Origin: Gammaproteobacteria bacterium
GTDB lineage: Bacteria; Pseudomonadota; Gammaproteobacteria; UBA6429; Thiohalophilaceae
Assembly: GCA_016125505.1 (NCBI GenBank)
Contig: WGLP01000004.1
Location: 62,001-126,000, forward strand
Length of the DNA: 64,000 nucleotides
Direction of reading: 5' to 3'
Part shown: one piece after another, positions 9,188-18,318 of the stretch
Numbering within the stretch: position 1 is the first letter of the stretch
Layout of the letters: each line of letters begins with the position of its first letter
Position numbers and translations under genes: made by a program
The notes under the pieces: generated by a model
Database searches by the model: none
Told to the model about the DNA's origin: nothing
What the model saw: only the letters and a program-made list of their open reading frames with translations

Positions 9188-9868
9188 CTATTTAAACCAG
9201 GAATCGATATCGCTGTCATCCAGGTCCGCAATCTCCGACTCGCTCAGACTGATCTCGCCGATATTCTCTTCCACGGCCGCGGCATGCGCACCTGAAGCTG
9301 TGGGTTGGGTGGCTCCCTCGTGTTCGTGAAAAGCCGCGCTAAACGCCTGGAATTGATCCGGTAGCAGGTACACCCTTACCTGCTCCACCGCACACTCCTG
9401 GCGCGCATCCCAGAACCGGGTGATCGCACGATAAAAGGCCTGCGCACACAAGGCGAGCGGCAAACCCCCAGCTTCAGTGCCAATCAGCGGAAAACCAACG
9501 GAGCGCCACTCGTTCATATCGCAAAGTTGCAGACTGCGCGAGACGGCCTGTTCGAGCTTGCGCTGTTCTTCCCTGTCACCCGGCGGGGGCGGCACGGCAT
9601 GGATAATGGCCTTGTACGGCAGCTCCCCGGCGGAGGTATATACCGCCATTCCGGGATCGATGACACCGTATTCGCGGATCAGCTGGTCACTGTCCTCCTG
9701 CAGACGCGAACCGGCACGTTGCCGAATCGTTTGCGCCATACCCTGCACATGTTGCAAGGTCGGCTCCGCCGAATTGACGATGACCTCAACCGGCGCCGAA
9801 AGCAGGTCCGCCACCGTCAGCAACAACTCACGATCGCCGAACAAGAAACGTTTTTCCGATATTTCCAT
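9188..9868 (-). CDS. Macro domain protein
   Basis: A 226-aa cytosolic protein. The macro fold occupies about residues 1-165: VEVIVNSAEP is the strand and loop that contact the distal ribose/ADP-ribose, YKAIIHAVPPP matches the central strand, and VGFPLIGTEAGGLPLAL is the phosphate-binding loop. Macro domains bind or hydrolyse ADP-ribose, O-acetyl-ADP-ribose or ADP-ribosylated protein. The usual NAAN of hydrolases reads NSAE, so catalysis may be lost or altered. The acidic C-terminal tail (EIADLDDSDIDSWFK) is typical of a flexible docking tail. No NAD-related neighbour is present. Confidence 0.85.
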   Translation of the reverse strand: MEISEKRFLFGDRELLLTVADLLSAPVEVIVNSAEPTLQHVQGMAQTIRQRAGSRLQEDSDQLIREYGVIDPGMAVYTSAGELPYKAIIHAVPPPPGDREEQRKLEQAVSRSLQLCDMNEWRSVGFPLIGTEAGGLPLALCAQAFYRAITRFWDARQECAVEQVRVYLLPDQFQAFSAAFHEHEGATQPTASGAHAAAVEENIGEISLSESEIADLDDSDIDSWFK

Positions 9869-9954
9869 AGTGCATCCGTTTGAAAGATTCCCTGGCTATC
9901 GACCACACTGTGCCGCCGGTTTAGAATGCAAGGCGACTTCCCGACCGTATCACC

Positions 9955-10704
9955 ATGTTAAGCCAGTTTTCCACCGAGCAAATCATCATCATAGGACTCC
10001 TTTTCGTTTGGGCGGGTTTCGTCCGCTCCGGCCTCGGTTTCGGCGGGGCCGCCCTGGGCCTGCCCCTGCTCCTGTTCCTGGACAACCGCCCCATCTACTG
10101 GCTGCCAATCATCGGTACCCACCTGCTGTTTTTCTCCGGGCTGACACTCCGCACCCGTCTGCACGATGTCGACTGGCGCTATTTACGCAAATCCGGCGCG
10201 CTGATCGTGCCCGCCGCCGTCGTCGGCGTGTTCGGACTGGTCAGCCTGCCTAACGATTGGCTGTTGATTTTTATCTATGGTATCGCGCTGTTTTACGCCT
10301 TCATCTGGGTCATGAACCTGGCCATCCACAGTCACCATAACTGGGTCGACAATCTGCTGCTGATCTTCGGCGGCTACGTCGCCGGGACATCACTGACCGG
10401 CGCCCCCCTGATGGTCGCGGTCTACATGCGCAATGTCAGTCGACGCCAGTTACGCAATACCCTGTTCGTGCTCTGGTTCATCCTGGTCTCCATCAAGATG
10501 GCGACATTTACCCTGCTCGGGGTGCAGCTGAATCTGCTCACGGCACTGGTGCTGTTACCCGTTGCCGCCATTGGCCACGTCCTGGGGCTGAAGGCACACG
10601 ACAAAATCATGGAAAACGATCAGCAATTCAAGCGTGTGGTCGGCGGCGTGCTGATGCTGATCAGCGTACTGGGTCTGGCCAAGGTCTTCCTCAGCGGGCA
10701 TTGA
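9955..10704 (+). CDS. TSUP family membrane carrier (TauE/SafE-like)
   Basis: A 249-aa integral membrane protein with about eight hydrophobic segments. The first repeat starts VWAGFVRSGLGFGGAALGLPLLL, shortened here to the key GLGFGGA motif of the sulfite exporter TauE/SafE (TSUP) family; the second repeat has VAGTSLTGAPLM. Family members export sulfite, sulfoacetate or other organosulfur anions across the inner membrane. No sulfur gene lies nearby, so the substrate is open. Start ATG at 9955 follows a weak ribosome site. It is divergent from the macro-domain gene (86 bp). Confidence 0.88.
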   Translation: MLSQFSTEQIIIIGLLFVWAGFVRSGLGFGGAALGLPLLLFLDNRPIYWLPIIGTHLLFFSGLTLRTRLHDVDWRYLRKSGALIVPAAVVGVFGLVSLPNDWLLIFIYGIALFYAFIWVMNLAIHSHHNWVDNLLLIFGGYVAGTSLTGAPLMVAVYMRNVSRRQLRNTLFVLWFILVSIKMATFTLLGVQLNLLTALVLLPVAAIGHVLGLKAHDKIMENDQQFKRVVGGVLMLISVLGLAKVFLSGH

Positions 10705-11116
10705 CGGCCATGCGAAAAACGCAGCCGGCTGCCGGTTGTGAATTTTTGTGGCAATGAGAATTTTTGCCTGCCGCATGCCCGTCACCTGTGCAGAGGCCGG
10801 TGAGAAATCGTCAAATGCCTCGTGGCAGTGCGAATTTGTCAGATATGAAACACTGGTGTCATCTTGCAGTCTCGCCTCAGTGCAATATTCCGGATTCTGC
10901 ACGAATTTATGGCATTATTTTTGCCATTCCCGTTACAAAATTTTATGCAGGATATTGAAAGCGCTAGTATCTTTTTTTTTTATTTCAGTTAAACTTTCAG
11001 CGTTGCTTGTGAAAAGGTTTATATAGACGCACTACCCATTCAGTTCACGCCTGTGTTTACCCACGATGTACAGCAATCCATGTTTTGATTAATTTGATAC
11101 AAGAGGTCTTTTCTCC
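10705..11116. other. Intergenic region and probable long leader of the cold-shock gene
   Basis: A 412-bp stretch without a convincing gene. It becomes strongly AT-rich from about 10900, with an 11-T run near 10972-10983 and TATATA at 11020-11025 that could be a -10 element, though no good -35 is at the right distance. A long structured 5' leader is usual for cspA-type genes, which fits this layout. Confidence 0.4.
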
Positions 11117-11320
11117 ATGAGTACTGGTACTGTTAAATGGTTCAATGAATCCAAGGGTTTTGGTTTTATTACTCCTTCCGACGGCAGCAAGGACGTGTTC
11201 GTACACTTCTCTGCCATCCAGGCCGACGGCTTCCGCACACTGCAGGAAGGCCAGAAAGTCGAATTCGAAACCGAGAACGGCCCCAAGGGTCCACAGGCAG
11301 CAAAAGTCAAACTCGTTTAA
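11117..11320 (+). CDS. Cold-shock domain protein (CspA family)
   Basis: A 67-aa single cold-shock domain: [16 protein letters not shown] carries RNP1 (KGFGFI), and DVFVHFSAI carries RNP2. It binds single-stranded RNA and DNA as an RNA chaperone. Length and sequence are canonical. The start follows AAGAGGTC about 10 nt upstream. A strong terminator follows 26 nt after the stop, so it is transcribed alone. Confidence 0.96.
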   Translation: MSTGTVKWFNESKGFGFITPSDGSKDVFVHFSAIQADGFRTLQEGQKVEFETENGPKGPQAAKVKLV

Positions 11321-11346
11321 TTTAAACGAAATCCGATACAACCATA

Positions 11347-11380
11347 CCCCGCTGCTCCGGCAGCGGGGTGTCTTTCGTTT
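11347..11380 (+). terminator. Rho-independent terminator of the csp gene
   Basis: CCCCGCTGC (11347-11355), loop TCCG, GCAGCGGGG (11360-11368), followed by TGTCTTTCGTTT. The 9-bp GC stem with a stable UNCG-type tetraloop lies between the csp gene and the convergent CDF gene. Confidence 0.85.
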
Positions 11381-11387
11381 ACCCGCC

Positions 11388-12284
11388 TCAATGGTGATCG
11401 ATACAGTGTTCCAGTTCTACCTGGACCGTTGAATGCTGAATATTGAAACGCTTCACCAGCACCTGTTTTATCTGCTGCAAGGCCTGGACATAATCCGCCC
11501 CCTCCTCCAGATTCACGTGCAGCGTTAGCAGGGGGAAGGTCGGTGTCAGCGACCAGATATGAATATGATGCACGTCCCTGACCGCAGCAACGTCCTGCAT
11601 CAGTGTCTCCCGGATAAGCACGGCATCGAGGTCCTCCGGCGTCCCTTCCAGCAGGATATGCCCCGACTGCCTCACTACCTGCCAGGCGCTGCGCAGAATC
11701 AATAATGCCACCAGGATGGAGAGCAAGGGGTCGATCGGCATCCAGCCGGTAGCGATAATAATGCCGGCTGCCAGAATCGCCGCGACCGAGCCGAGCAGAT
11801 CCCCAAGCACGTGCAAAAGCGCAGCCCGCATATTGAGGTTGTGGTGATCGCCGCCATGCAATAAACGAAACGCGAGCAGGTTCACCAGCAGGCCCATGAT
11901 GGCGACGATGATCATCATCTTGCCGTGCACCTGGACCGGGGACATAAAGCGATTTACCGCTTCCACCACGATCCACAGCACGATAGCGATGAAGGCGATA
12001 CCGTTGATGAATGCCGCCAGGATCTGCATCCGGTGATAACCGTAAGAACGCAGGGTATCGGCGGGGCGCAGCGCCTGCCGCGCCGCAAACCAGGCAATAA
12101 ACAACGAGGCGGTGTCCGTCAACATGTGCCCGGCGTCCGCCAGCAAGGCCAGGGAACCGGAGAGAATGCCACCGAAGACCTCGACCACCATAAATCCCAG
12201 GGTCAATAACATGGCCCACAACAGGCGCTGCATATCGTGGTGGGCGTGAGAGTGTGAGTGCGAGTGCGGGGTCTGTGTTGTCAT
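11388..12284 (-). CDS. CDF family divalent cation exporter (CzcD/ZitB-like)
   Basis: A 298-aa inner-membrane cation diffusion facilitator that probably exports Zn or a similar metal in exchange for protons. The His-rich N-terminus (HSHSHSHAHHD) is a metal-binding tail. Six membrane helices fit the sequence: the intramembrane site uses LADAGHMLTD in helix 2 and HVLGD in helix 5. The C-terminal cytosolic domain (about 215-298) includes DVHHIHIWSLTP, a regulatory metal site. No metal-responsive regulator is adjacent. It is not obviously in an operon with ppnN upstream (57 bp gap on the same strand). Confidence 0.93.
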   Translation of the reverse strand: MTTQTPHSHSHSHAHHDMQRLLWAMLLTLGFMVVEVFGGILSGSLALLADAGHMLTDTASLFIAWFAARQALRPADTLRSYGYHRMQILAAFINGIAFIAIVLWIVVEAVNRFMSPVQVHGKMMIIVAIMGLLVNLLAFRLLHGGDHHNLNMRAALLHVLGDLLGSVAAILAAGIIIATGWMPIDPLLSILVALLILRSAWQVVRQSGHILLEGTPEDLDAVLIRETLMQDVAAVRDVHHIHIWSLTPTFPLLTLHVNLEEGADYVQALQQIKQVLVKRFNIQHSTVQVELEHCIDHH

Positions 12285-12340
12285 GCTGCCAGTATATCGA
12301 AAAAACCGATGCCTTAACTATGTATCCGTACCCGCCTCGG

Positions 12341-13711
12341 TTAACTCACAATACGGTAGCATGGTGTATACGTCTTGCCCGGCAGTTTCATGCGTTGTTG
12401 CTCGACAAATGACGTCAACAGGGAATCCATCGGTTGCATAATTCTGGCGTCGCCATGAATTTCAAAATGACCATGCTTCTCGATGGCGCGAATGCCTTCA
12501 TCCTTGACGTTACCCGCCACCACCCCGGAGAACACCCGTCGCATATTCGCCGCGAGCTGATGCCGATCCAGATCCGGATGCAGCGCCAGATTGCGCATGT
12601 TCTCGTGATTGGGCACGAATGGCCGTTGAAACTCCTCGTCGATCTTTAGCAACCAGTTGAAATACACGGCGTCACTGCTGTCCCTGCGAAAGGCGTGAAC
12701 CAGTTGCATCCCCTCCGCCATCTCCTGGGCCACCCGCTGTGGGTCGTTGATAATGATGCGATAACGCTGACGTACCTCGTCACCCAGCGTGATCGTCAGA
12801 AAGCGATCGATCTCATTGAAATAGGCCTCGGCACTCGCGGGGCCGCTGAAGATCAGTGGAAACGGGATATCCGCATTATCCGGATGCAACAGGATACCCA
12901 GTACGTACAGAATTTCCTCCGCGGTACCGACGCCCCCCGGAAACACCACGATGCCGTGACCGGTGCGCACAAATGCCTCCAGTCGTTTCTCGATATCCGG
13001 CATGATCACCAGTTCGTTCACGATAGGATTAGGCGACTCGGCGGCAATAATGCCCGGCTCGGTAATCCCCAGATAGCGGCCGCCACGAATACGCTGTTTG
13101 GCATGGCCGATCGTCGCGCCCTTCATCGGGCCTTTCATGGCGCCGGGGCCACAACCCGTGCAGATATCCAGGCCGCGCAAGCCCATCTGATAACCGACCA
13201 CCTTGGAATAATCGTATTCCTCGCGCGAGATGGAATGACCACCCCAGCAGACGATCAGCTTCGGCAGGGTTTCCGGCCGCAGGATGTCGGCATTGCGCAG
13301 GATATGGAACACGGCATTGGTGATCCCTTCGGAGCGGTCCAGGTCGAAATTCGCATTATGTTGTATTTCGTCATTGACGTAGATGACATCGCGCAATACC
13401 GAAAACAGGTGTTCGCTGATACCGCGAATGATCCTGTCATCGACGAAGGCATTGGCAGGGGCGTGCCGCAGGGCAAGCTTGATACCGCGTTCTTCCTGGA
13501 TCACGCGAATGGCGAATGACTGGTAGCGCTCGAGCAGTTCCTTGCCATCGTCGAGATAATTACCGCTATTCAGTACCGCCAGGGAACAGTTCCGGAACAG
13601 GTTATACAAGCCACCCTGACTGGTATCCAGCAGCTTGCTGACTTCTGCCTGTGACAACACGTCGAGACGTCCCTCCGGCGTGATCACGGCATCCTTGATA
13701 GTTTGACTCAT
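12341..13711 (-). CDS. ppnN: Pyrimidine/purine nucleotide 5'-monophosphate nucleosidase
   Basis: A 456-aa PpnN (YgdH) homologue, which cleaves the N-glycosidic bond of nucleoside 5'-monophosphates to give base and ribose 5-phosphate and, in Escherichia coli, is a (p)ppGpp target. The central LOG/Rossmann-like domain holds VFPGGVGTAEEILYVLGI; the N-terminal and C-terminal extensions match PpnN rather than short LOG enzymes. Upstream bases CTGCGCTGCGA-type motifs are not resolved. It is preceded by a 138-bp intergenic stretch. Confidence comes from length plus the GGVGTAEE signature. Confidence 0.92.
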   Translation of the reverse strand: MSQTIKDAVITPEGRLDVLSQAEVSKLLDTSQGGLYNLFRNCSLAVLNSGNYLDDGKELLERYQSFAIRVIQEERGIKLALRHAPANAFVDDRIIRGISEHLFSVLRDVIYVNDEIQHNANFDLDRSEGITNAVFHILRNADILRPETLPKLIVCWGGHSISREEYDYSKVVGYQMGLRGLDICTGCGPGAMKGPMKGATIGHAKQRIRGGRYLGITEPGIIAAESPNPIVNELVIMPDIEKRLEAFVRTGHGIVVFPGGVGTAEEILYVLGILLHPDNADIPFPLIFSGPASAEAYFNEIDRFLTITLGDEVRQRYRIIINDPQRVAQEMAEGMQLVHAFRRDSSDAVYFNWLLKIDEEFQRPFVPNHENMRNLALHPDLDRHQLAANMRRVFSGVVAGNVKDEGIRAIEKHGHFEIHGDARIMQPMDSLLTSFVEQQRMKLPGKTYTPCYRIVS

Positions 13712-13849
13712 GACTTACACTCTATTTTTAACATGACCAGGCATATATGCAGTGCATAATAAACGGTGAATAGTAACTGATTGGGAAAACGTCCTGGTCG
13801 GCTGTGACTTGCGCTGCCGTCATGGCGAGGTCATCTTTGCCAGATAGAG

Positions 13850-16198
13850 TCAGGATTTGCAGGGAAAGCTGTGAACCGTACTCTTGACCTGTATCGCAGC
13901 GACTCCTTTTTGTATGCGCTTGATGATCGCCGCTAACGCACCAATCAGCTCACCGACAGTATCCATATTTCTGGCAACGATTTCGAACTCAATACGCTTG
14001 GTAATATCGAACAGTTCGGTATAACCGAAATTTCCGCCGGTGCCTTTCAGGGTATGCACCTCGTGGCGCAACGCATCGATATTGTTTTCCTCATAGCGCT
14101 TCTCAATGTTCTGAAGCATGACAGGCAGCCTGTCAACAAATTCACGAATCAGGTCTACCAGTTCCGGCTCTTCCGCCAACAGACTGGAAACAATCGGCGG
14201 TCCCTCTGCGCTATCCGGCGTCTGCGCCCTGTCCAGGTAGCGCGACAGCACCATACCGAATGAATCGTGATCGATGGGTTTTGTACACACATCGTCACAC
14301 CCGGCTTCGATGCACTCCCGCTTTTCCTGTTGCATCGCATTCGCCGTCAGCGCAATCACGGGACCGACATAGCCCTGTTGCCGCAACAGGCGGGTCGCGG
14401 TCAAGCCATCCATCACCGGCATTTGCACATCCATCAACACGGCATCAAAATCCTGACGGCACGCCACGGCAATCGCCTCTTCGCCATTATTCGCGACCTG
14501 AAACTCAAGCCCCATGCGTTTCAATAAGATCGAAACCAGACGTTGATTATCCTTGTTGTCTTCAACCAGTAATACCCGCCCCCGGAGGCGCACCTGCCGG
14601 GTTCGGGTAGCGGAACTCATTTCCAGATGCTCAAAATCCGGACTGCCGGTCAGGACGTTTATCCCCGATAAACTGCCCGTACCGATGGTCAGTGTGAAAC
14701 AACTGCCCACTTCGGGGGTACTGTCTACGCTCAGTGAGCCACCGAGCTTCTCTGCAAGTTGTTTGGATAAGTGCAGGCCAAGGCCGGTGCCACCATAACG
14801 CCGGGTGGTTGAGGCATCGGCCTGAGAAAAAGGCTGAAACAACTTGCTCATTTGTTCCTGAGTCAATCCAATCCCGCTGTCTATCACCTTGACGGTGAGC
14901 TGTTCTGCCGAGAAATCACAGGAGACCTTAACAAGGACATTGCCTTCGTTGGTGAATTTGATGGCGTTATTACATAGATTCAGCAGGATTTTTTTCAGCC
15001 GCACGGGGTCGGACTGGATCTCCTGCGGCACCGTGTTTTCGAACATAATCTTGAACGACAGGCCCTTTTCCGAAGACTGCAGCTTGATCAGCGAATAAAG
15101 ATCTCGACACACATCCACCAGGGAAAACGAAATACACTCGATATCCAGCCGGTTGGCTTCGATCTTGGACAGATCCAGTATTTCATTTATGATTCTTAAC
15201 AGATGGTTTCCGGCCTGTATGATCCGGTGAATTGAATCGATCCGTTCTTCCATACTATGACTGCTATCAAGCAGGGATTCGGCAAATCCAATCACGGCGG
15301 TAAGCGGGGTACGAATCTCATGACTCATGTTCGCCAGAAATTCGCTTTTACTGCGATTGGCATTGATTGCCTCGTCACGCGCCACCGAGAGCTCGGCCGT
15401 GCGCTCCAGCACTCGCAGTTCCAGTTCGTCCGTCAGGTCCTGCTGTTCCTTGATTTTCTGATTCAGTGCATCGTTCTTGGCTGCCAGATTCTGCGACGTC
15501 CGGTTCAGTGCACAGGTCAAGCGGTTCAGTTCATCATAGTTCTGGTTTACCGGAATCTGCTGGCCAAAATTGACATCCAGCTCGTCGGCGAATTTCGTGC
15601 TCTGCTCAATCACTCGAAATGGTTTACGCAAATAGAACGAATACAACAGGATCGCGACCAGCGCGACGATAGTTCCCACCAGCAGGTTATAGTGCCAGAT
15701 CTGTGTCTTTATCACGGCGATTCTGTTCAAGGTGTAACGTATCCGGAACCACCCCACCAAATCGCCCAACACGACCGGCTGCCAGACTGTCATTGCGCCG
15801 TCCTCAATCATGATCTCCCGTGACATGGTGCGCGGCGGTGTCGCAGCCTTCCTGTCGTATCTTACAGTCGCCTCACCTGAATCCGTACGTGTCACATCCG
15901 CCAGCAACTGGCCTTTATCGTTGCTTACCTGAATATCCGAGATACTGGGAAATCGCGCCGCCCTGAGCAAGATACTTTCCAGCGACGTATAATCCTTGAC
16001 GATAATATACGACGCGGTACTCGCCGCCAGATTGTCCGCCAGTGCCACCGCCTGTTTCTGTAATTCAGAGGATAGCGTCGTGGATTCCTTTTCCACCACC
16101 AGGTAGGTGAAGGTAATTATCGCCAGCATAATCAGCAACGCCGACATCAATGACAGACGGCTGCTAAGACGGCGGTACCAATTACGTATGGGTTTCAC
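13850..16198 (-). CDS. Hybrid sensor histidine kinase with REC and Hpt domains
   Basis: A 782-aa inner-membrane phosphorelay kinase. Order: TM1 (about 15-32), periplasmic sensor of about 130 aa, TM2 (about 168-188), HAMP-like linker and coiled coil, HisKA (SHEIRTP), HATPase (NAIKFTNEG, DSGIGL, GGTGLGL), REC (VLLVEDN, VLMDVQMPVMDG with the phospho-Asp) and C-terminal Hpt (HTLKGTGGNFG). The GTG start overlaps the stop of the PhnD-like gene as GTGA, so the two are translationally coupled; the binding protein is probably its ligand-loaded periplasmic partner. No separate output regulator is adjacent, so the Hpt must hand phosphate to a distant response regulator. Confidence 0.93.
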   Translation of the reverse strand: MKPIRNWYRRLSSRLSLMSALLIMLAIITFTYLVVEKESTTLSSELQKQAVALADNLAASTASYIIVKDYTSLESILLRAARFPSISDIQVSNDKGQLLADVTRTDSGEATVRYDRKAATPPRTMSREIMIEDGAMTVWQPVVLGDLVGWFRIRYTLNRIAVIKTQIWHYNLLVGTIVALVAILLYSFYLRKPFRVIEQSTKFADELDVNFGQQIPVNQNYDELNRLTCALNRTSQNLAAKNDALNQKIKEQQDLTDELELRVLERTAELSVARDEAINANRSKSEFLANMSHEIRTPLTAVIGFAESLLDSSHSMEERIDSIHRIIQAGNHLLRIINEILDLSKIEANRLDIECISFSLVDVCRDLYSLIKLQSSEKGLSFKIMFENTVPQEIQSDPVRLKKILLNLCNNAIKFTNEGNVLVKVSCDFSAEQLTVKVIDSGIGLTQEQMSKLFQPFSQADASTTRRYGGTGLGLHLSKQLAEKLGGSLSVDSTPEVGSCFTLTIGTGSLSGINVLTGSPDFEHLEMSSATRTRQVRLRGRVLLVEDNKDNQRLVSILLKRMGLEFQVANNGEEAIAVACRQDFDAVLMDVQMPVMDGLTATRLLRQQGYVGPVIALTANAMQQEKRECIEAGCDDVCTKPIDHDSFGMVLSRYLDRAQTPDSAEGPPIVSSLLAEEPELVDLIREFVDRLPVMLQNIEKRYEENNIDALRHEVHTLKGTGGNFGYTELFDITKRIEFEIVARNMDTVGELIGALAAIIKRIQKGVAAIQVKSTVHSFPCKS

Positions 16199-17046
16199 TG
16201 GGGGTCAGGGGAATTATTGTGAAAGGGAGCAATCAGTTGACGTACGATGTCGTATTCCTGGTCCGAGGTGGCGGCAAATCCGTCGTAGTTCTTGTCCAGC
16301 GTTTTGATGATGCGCATGTGTTCCGGATTCTTCGGATCGAGTTTCAGGAAGGCGGCTTTTAGTTTCTTCAACATGGCTGCGCTGACATGCCTGCTGGCAG
16401 TGATATTGTAAGGTGGCAACGCCTCCGAGGCGTACAAGATGCGAATGCCTTTACCCCGCCACTTGTATGCCATCGTGTCCTTAACGATCCCGGCGTCGTA
16501 TTCACCTCGCATCACGGCACGCACGATATTGTCGTAGTGGCCCAGAAAATCGTAAGTCCCCAGGGAGGACAAGCTAACGCCGGCGCCGACAACCACGGCA
16601 CGCTGCAGCAGTGCTGCGCGATCCCCGAAGGCGAAGCTCTTGCCGCGCAAATCCGCAATGCTGTGAATCGGGCTGTCGGCACGAACCACAATCATCAGCT
16701 TGAACGAGCCCTGACCTTCAGTCACGGTCTTGGCAACCAGCTGGGTCTGCCCCAGCTGATGGGATTCGAGATAGGCCACCGGTGTCAGGTAGGCCACGTC
16801 AACCCTGCCCAGGGCAACATCCCTGATTGCGCCACGCATGTCCTTGGCCAGTTTCAGCGACACTGGCTGGCCCAGTTCCTGGCTCAGATACTGCGTTAAC
16901 GGGGTCAGGCGTTTGTGCATGACCGCCGGAATATCCATGGCAACCGAACCGAAACGGATAGCAGTCTGCTGGGCAACCGCGACCGGTATCATCTGGCCCA
17001 TCAGGCAGACCAGGGCCAAAACCCGCATCGGTGCACGAAAACGCAT
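16195..17046 (-). CDS. PhnD-like periplasmic binding protein coupled to the hybrid kinase
   Basis: 283 aa with an N-terminal signal peptide ending near AVAQQ. The mature part is a type II periplasmic binding protein of the phosphate/phosphite/phosphonate (PhnD) family: FGSVAMDIPAVMHKRLTPL, DVAYLTPVAYLES, and a conserved mid-region with DAGIVKDTMAYK. No ABC permease or ATPase is next to it; instead it overlaps a histidine kinase, so it most likely serves as a sensor component rather than a transporter. Ligand unknown; phosphonate specificity should not be assumed. Confidence 0.85.
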   Translation of the reverse strand: MRFRAPMRVLALVCLMGQMIPVAVAQQTAIRFGSVAMDIPAVMHKRLTPLTQYLSQELGQPVSLKLAKDMRGAIRDVALGRVDVAYLTPVAYLESHQLGQTQLVAKTVTEGQGSFKLMIVVRADSPIHSIADLRGKSFAFGDRAALLQRAVVVGAGVSLSSLGTYDFLGHYDNIVRAVMRGEYDAGIVKDTMAYKWRGKGIRILYASEALPPYNITASRHVSAAMLKKLKAAFLKLDPKNPEHMRIIKTLDKNYDGFAATSDQEYDIVRQLIAPFHNNSPDPQ

Positions 17047-17211
17047 TAATATTGATGCCTTAGTTATTACTCACTTTCAGGGTTATCGGTTTTGAGCCTC
17101 ACCTGCTTTAAGCCGGGCACACCGTGCGCGCCCTGCTTTTACAATTTCAGTAGGTCTGGCTACGATTAAAATGACATGTGCCACCGAAATGTCTCGAACT
17201 AAGAGGATCCC

Positions 17212-18219
17212 ATGCCGAGTTTTGGAACCGATCGTGAAATTGTGCAGACTGCGTTGGACTGGTTGCAGCAAGGCCACCGCCTGGCGCTGGTCACGGTGGC
17301 CAGGACCTGGGGGTCTTCACCCCGTCCTGCCGGGTCGTTGATGTTAATGCGCGAGGACGGTATCCATACCGGTTCCGTTTCCGGCGGCTGCGTCGAAGAG
17401 GATCTGGTGGCGCGTTACACTCGCCGCGAATTGGCGGCAACCTTTCCCACCGTGGTCGATTATGGCGTCGATCGGCAACAGGCGGCCCGCTTTGGTCTCC
17501 CCTGTGGTGGCCGCCTCGAGCTTGTGCTTGAACAACTCGACAATCCCGCGCAACTGCGACTGCTCCTCGACAAGATAAACAAACAGGAACTGGTCGCAAG
17601 ACGGGTCTGCCTGACAACCGGGGAGATCAGCCTGCATTCGGCGAACGCGGCCGAGGACTTCAGTTACGAGCCGGGCGCGCTCAGCAAGGTCTTCGGTCCG
17701 CGCTGGCAAATGCTGTTGATCGGTGCCGGACATCTCTCGCAATACCTTGCCCAAATGGCCTTGCTGCTGGACTACCAGATCATCGTCTGCGACCCCCGCA
17801 TCGAATACCGCGCTGCCTGGCTGGGGAGTGAAATCGGTAAGGCGACGCAATTTGTCAGCGACATGCCTGACGATGCGGTACGTGCTTACGCCTGTCACCC
17901 CCGCAGTGTGGTCATCGCCCTCACCCACGACCCCAAGCTCGACGATCTGGCCCTGCTCGATGCGCTCAGCGCCAACACCTTTTACGTCGGGGCCATCGGC
18001 TCCCAGCAAAACAACCGGCTGCGCCGGGAACGACTGGCGCAGCTTGGGCTCACGCCGGCGGAATTGGCGCGCCTGCACGCCCCGGTGGGCTTGCCTATCG
18101 GCAGCCACACACCACCGGAGATTGCGGTCTCGATCCTGGCGGAGATCACGGCCCTGCGTAACCCGCAGCCACAGACCCAGCCGCGCGTAGCGGACACCCA
18201 GCCATCCCAGCTGGCATGA
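17212..18219 (+). CDS. XdhC family molybdoenzyme maturation protein
   Basis: A 335-aa protein. The N-terminal XdhC/CoxI domain has GSVSGGCVEEDLV, with the cysteine linked to molybdenum cofactor handling; the C-terminal Rossmann domain has LIGAGHLSQYLAQMA and VGAIGSQQNN. Homologues load sulfurated Moco into xanthine dehydrogenase-like enzymes. No xdhA/xdhB or CO-dehydrogenase genes are in the window, so its client is encoded elsewhere. ATG follows AAGAGGATCC. It is divergent from the PhnD-like/kinase operon (165 bp). Confidence 0.88.
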   Translation: MPSFGTDREIVQTALDWLQQGHRLALVTVARTWGSSPRPAGSLMLMREDGIHTGSVSGGCVEEDLVARYTRRELAATFPTVVDYGVDRQQAARFGLPCGGRLELVLEQLDNPAQLRLLLDKINKQELVARRVCLTTGEISLHSANAAEDFSYEPGALSKVFGPRWQMLLIGAGHLSQYLAQMALLLDYQIIVCDPRIEYRAAWLGSEIGKATQFVSDMPDDAVRAYACHPRSVVIALTHDPKLDDLALLDALSANTFYVGAIGSQQNNRLRRERLAQLGLTPAELARLHAPVGLPIGSHTPPEIAVSILAEITALRNPQPQTQPRVADTQPSQLA

Positions 18220-18284
18220 GGCTGACATCGCTCACATCGACTCAGCGCGCAGGGGTAGGTGAGCACTCGCCCAAATCTTGCCGC

Positions 18285-18312
18285 TTGACTTGACCGTTCG
18301 GTCAACTATACT
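18285..18312 (+). promoter_or_regulatory. Promoter of the TetR gene
   Basis: TTGACT (18285-18290), 16-bp spacer, TATACT (18307-18312). The -10 ends only 6 nt before the ATG at 18319, so the transcript should be leaderless or nearly so. Confidence 0.7.
18290..18305. promoter_or_regulatory. Palindromic TetR operator 1
   Basis: TTGACCGTTCGGTCAA has perfect 7-bp arms around a 2-bp centre and fills the spacer between the -35 and -10 boxes, a typical position for autorepression by a TetR-family protein. Confidence 0.75.
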
Positions 18313-18318
18313 TCCGTC

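Noticed and set aside
11003-11025. TTGCTT and TATATA as promoter of the cold-shock gene
   Set aside because: The spacer is only 11 bp, too short for sigma-70.
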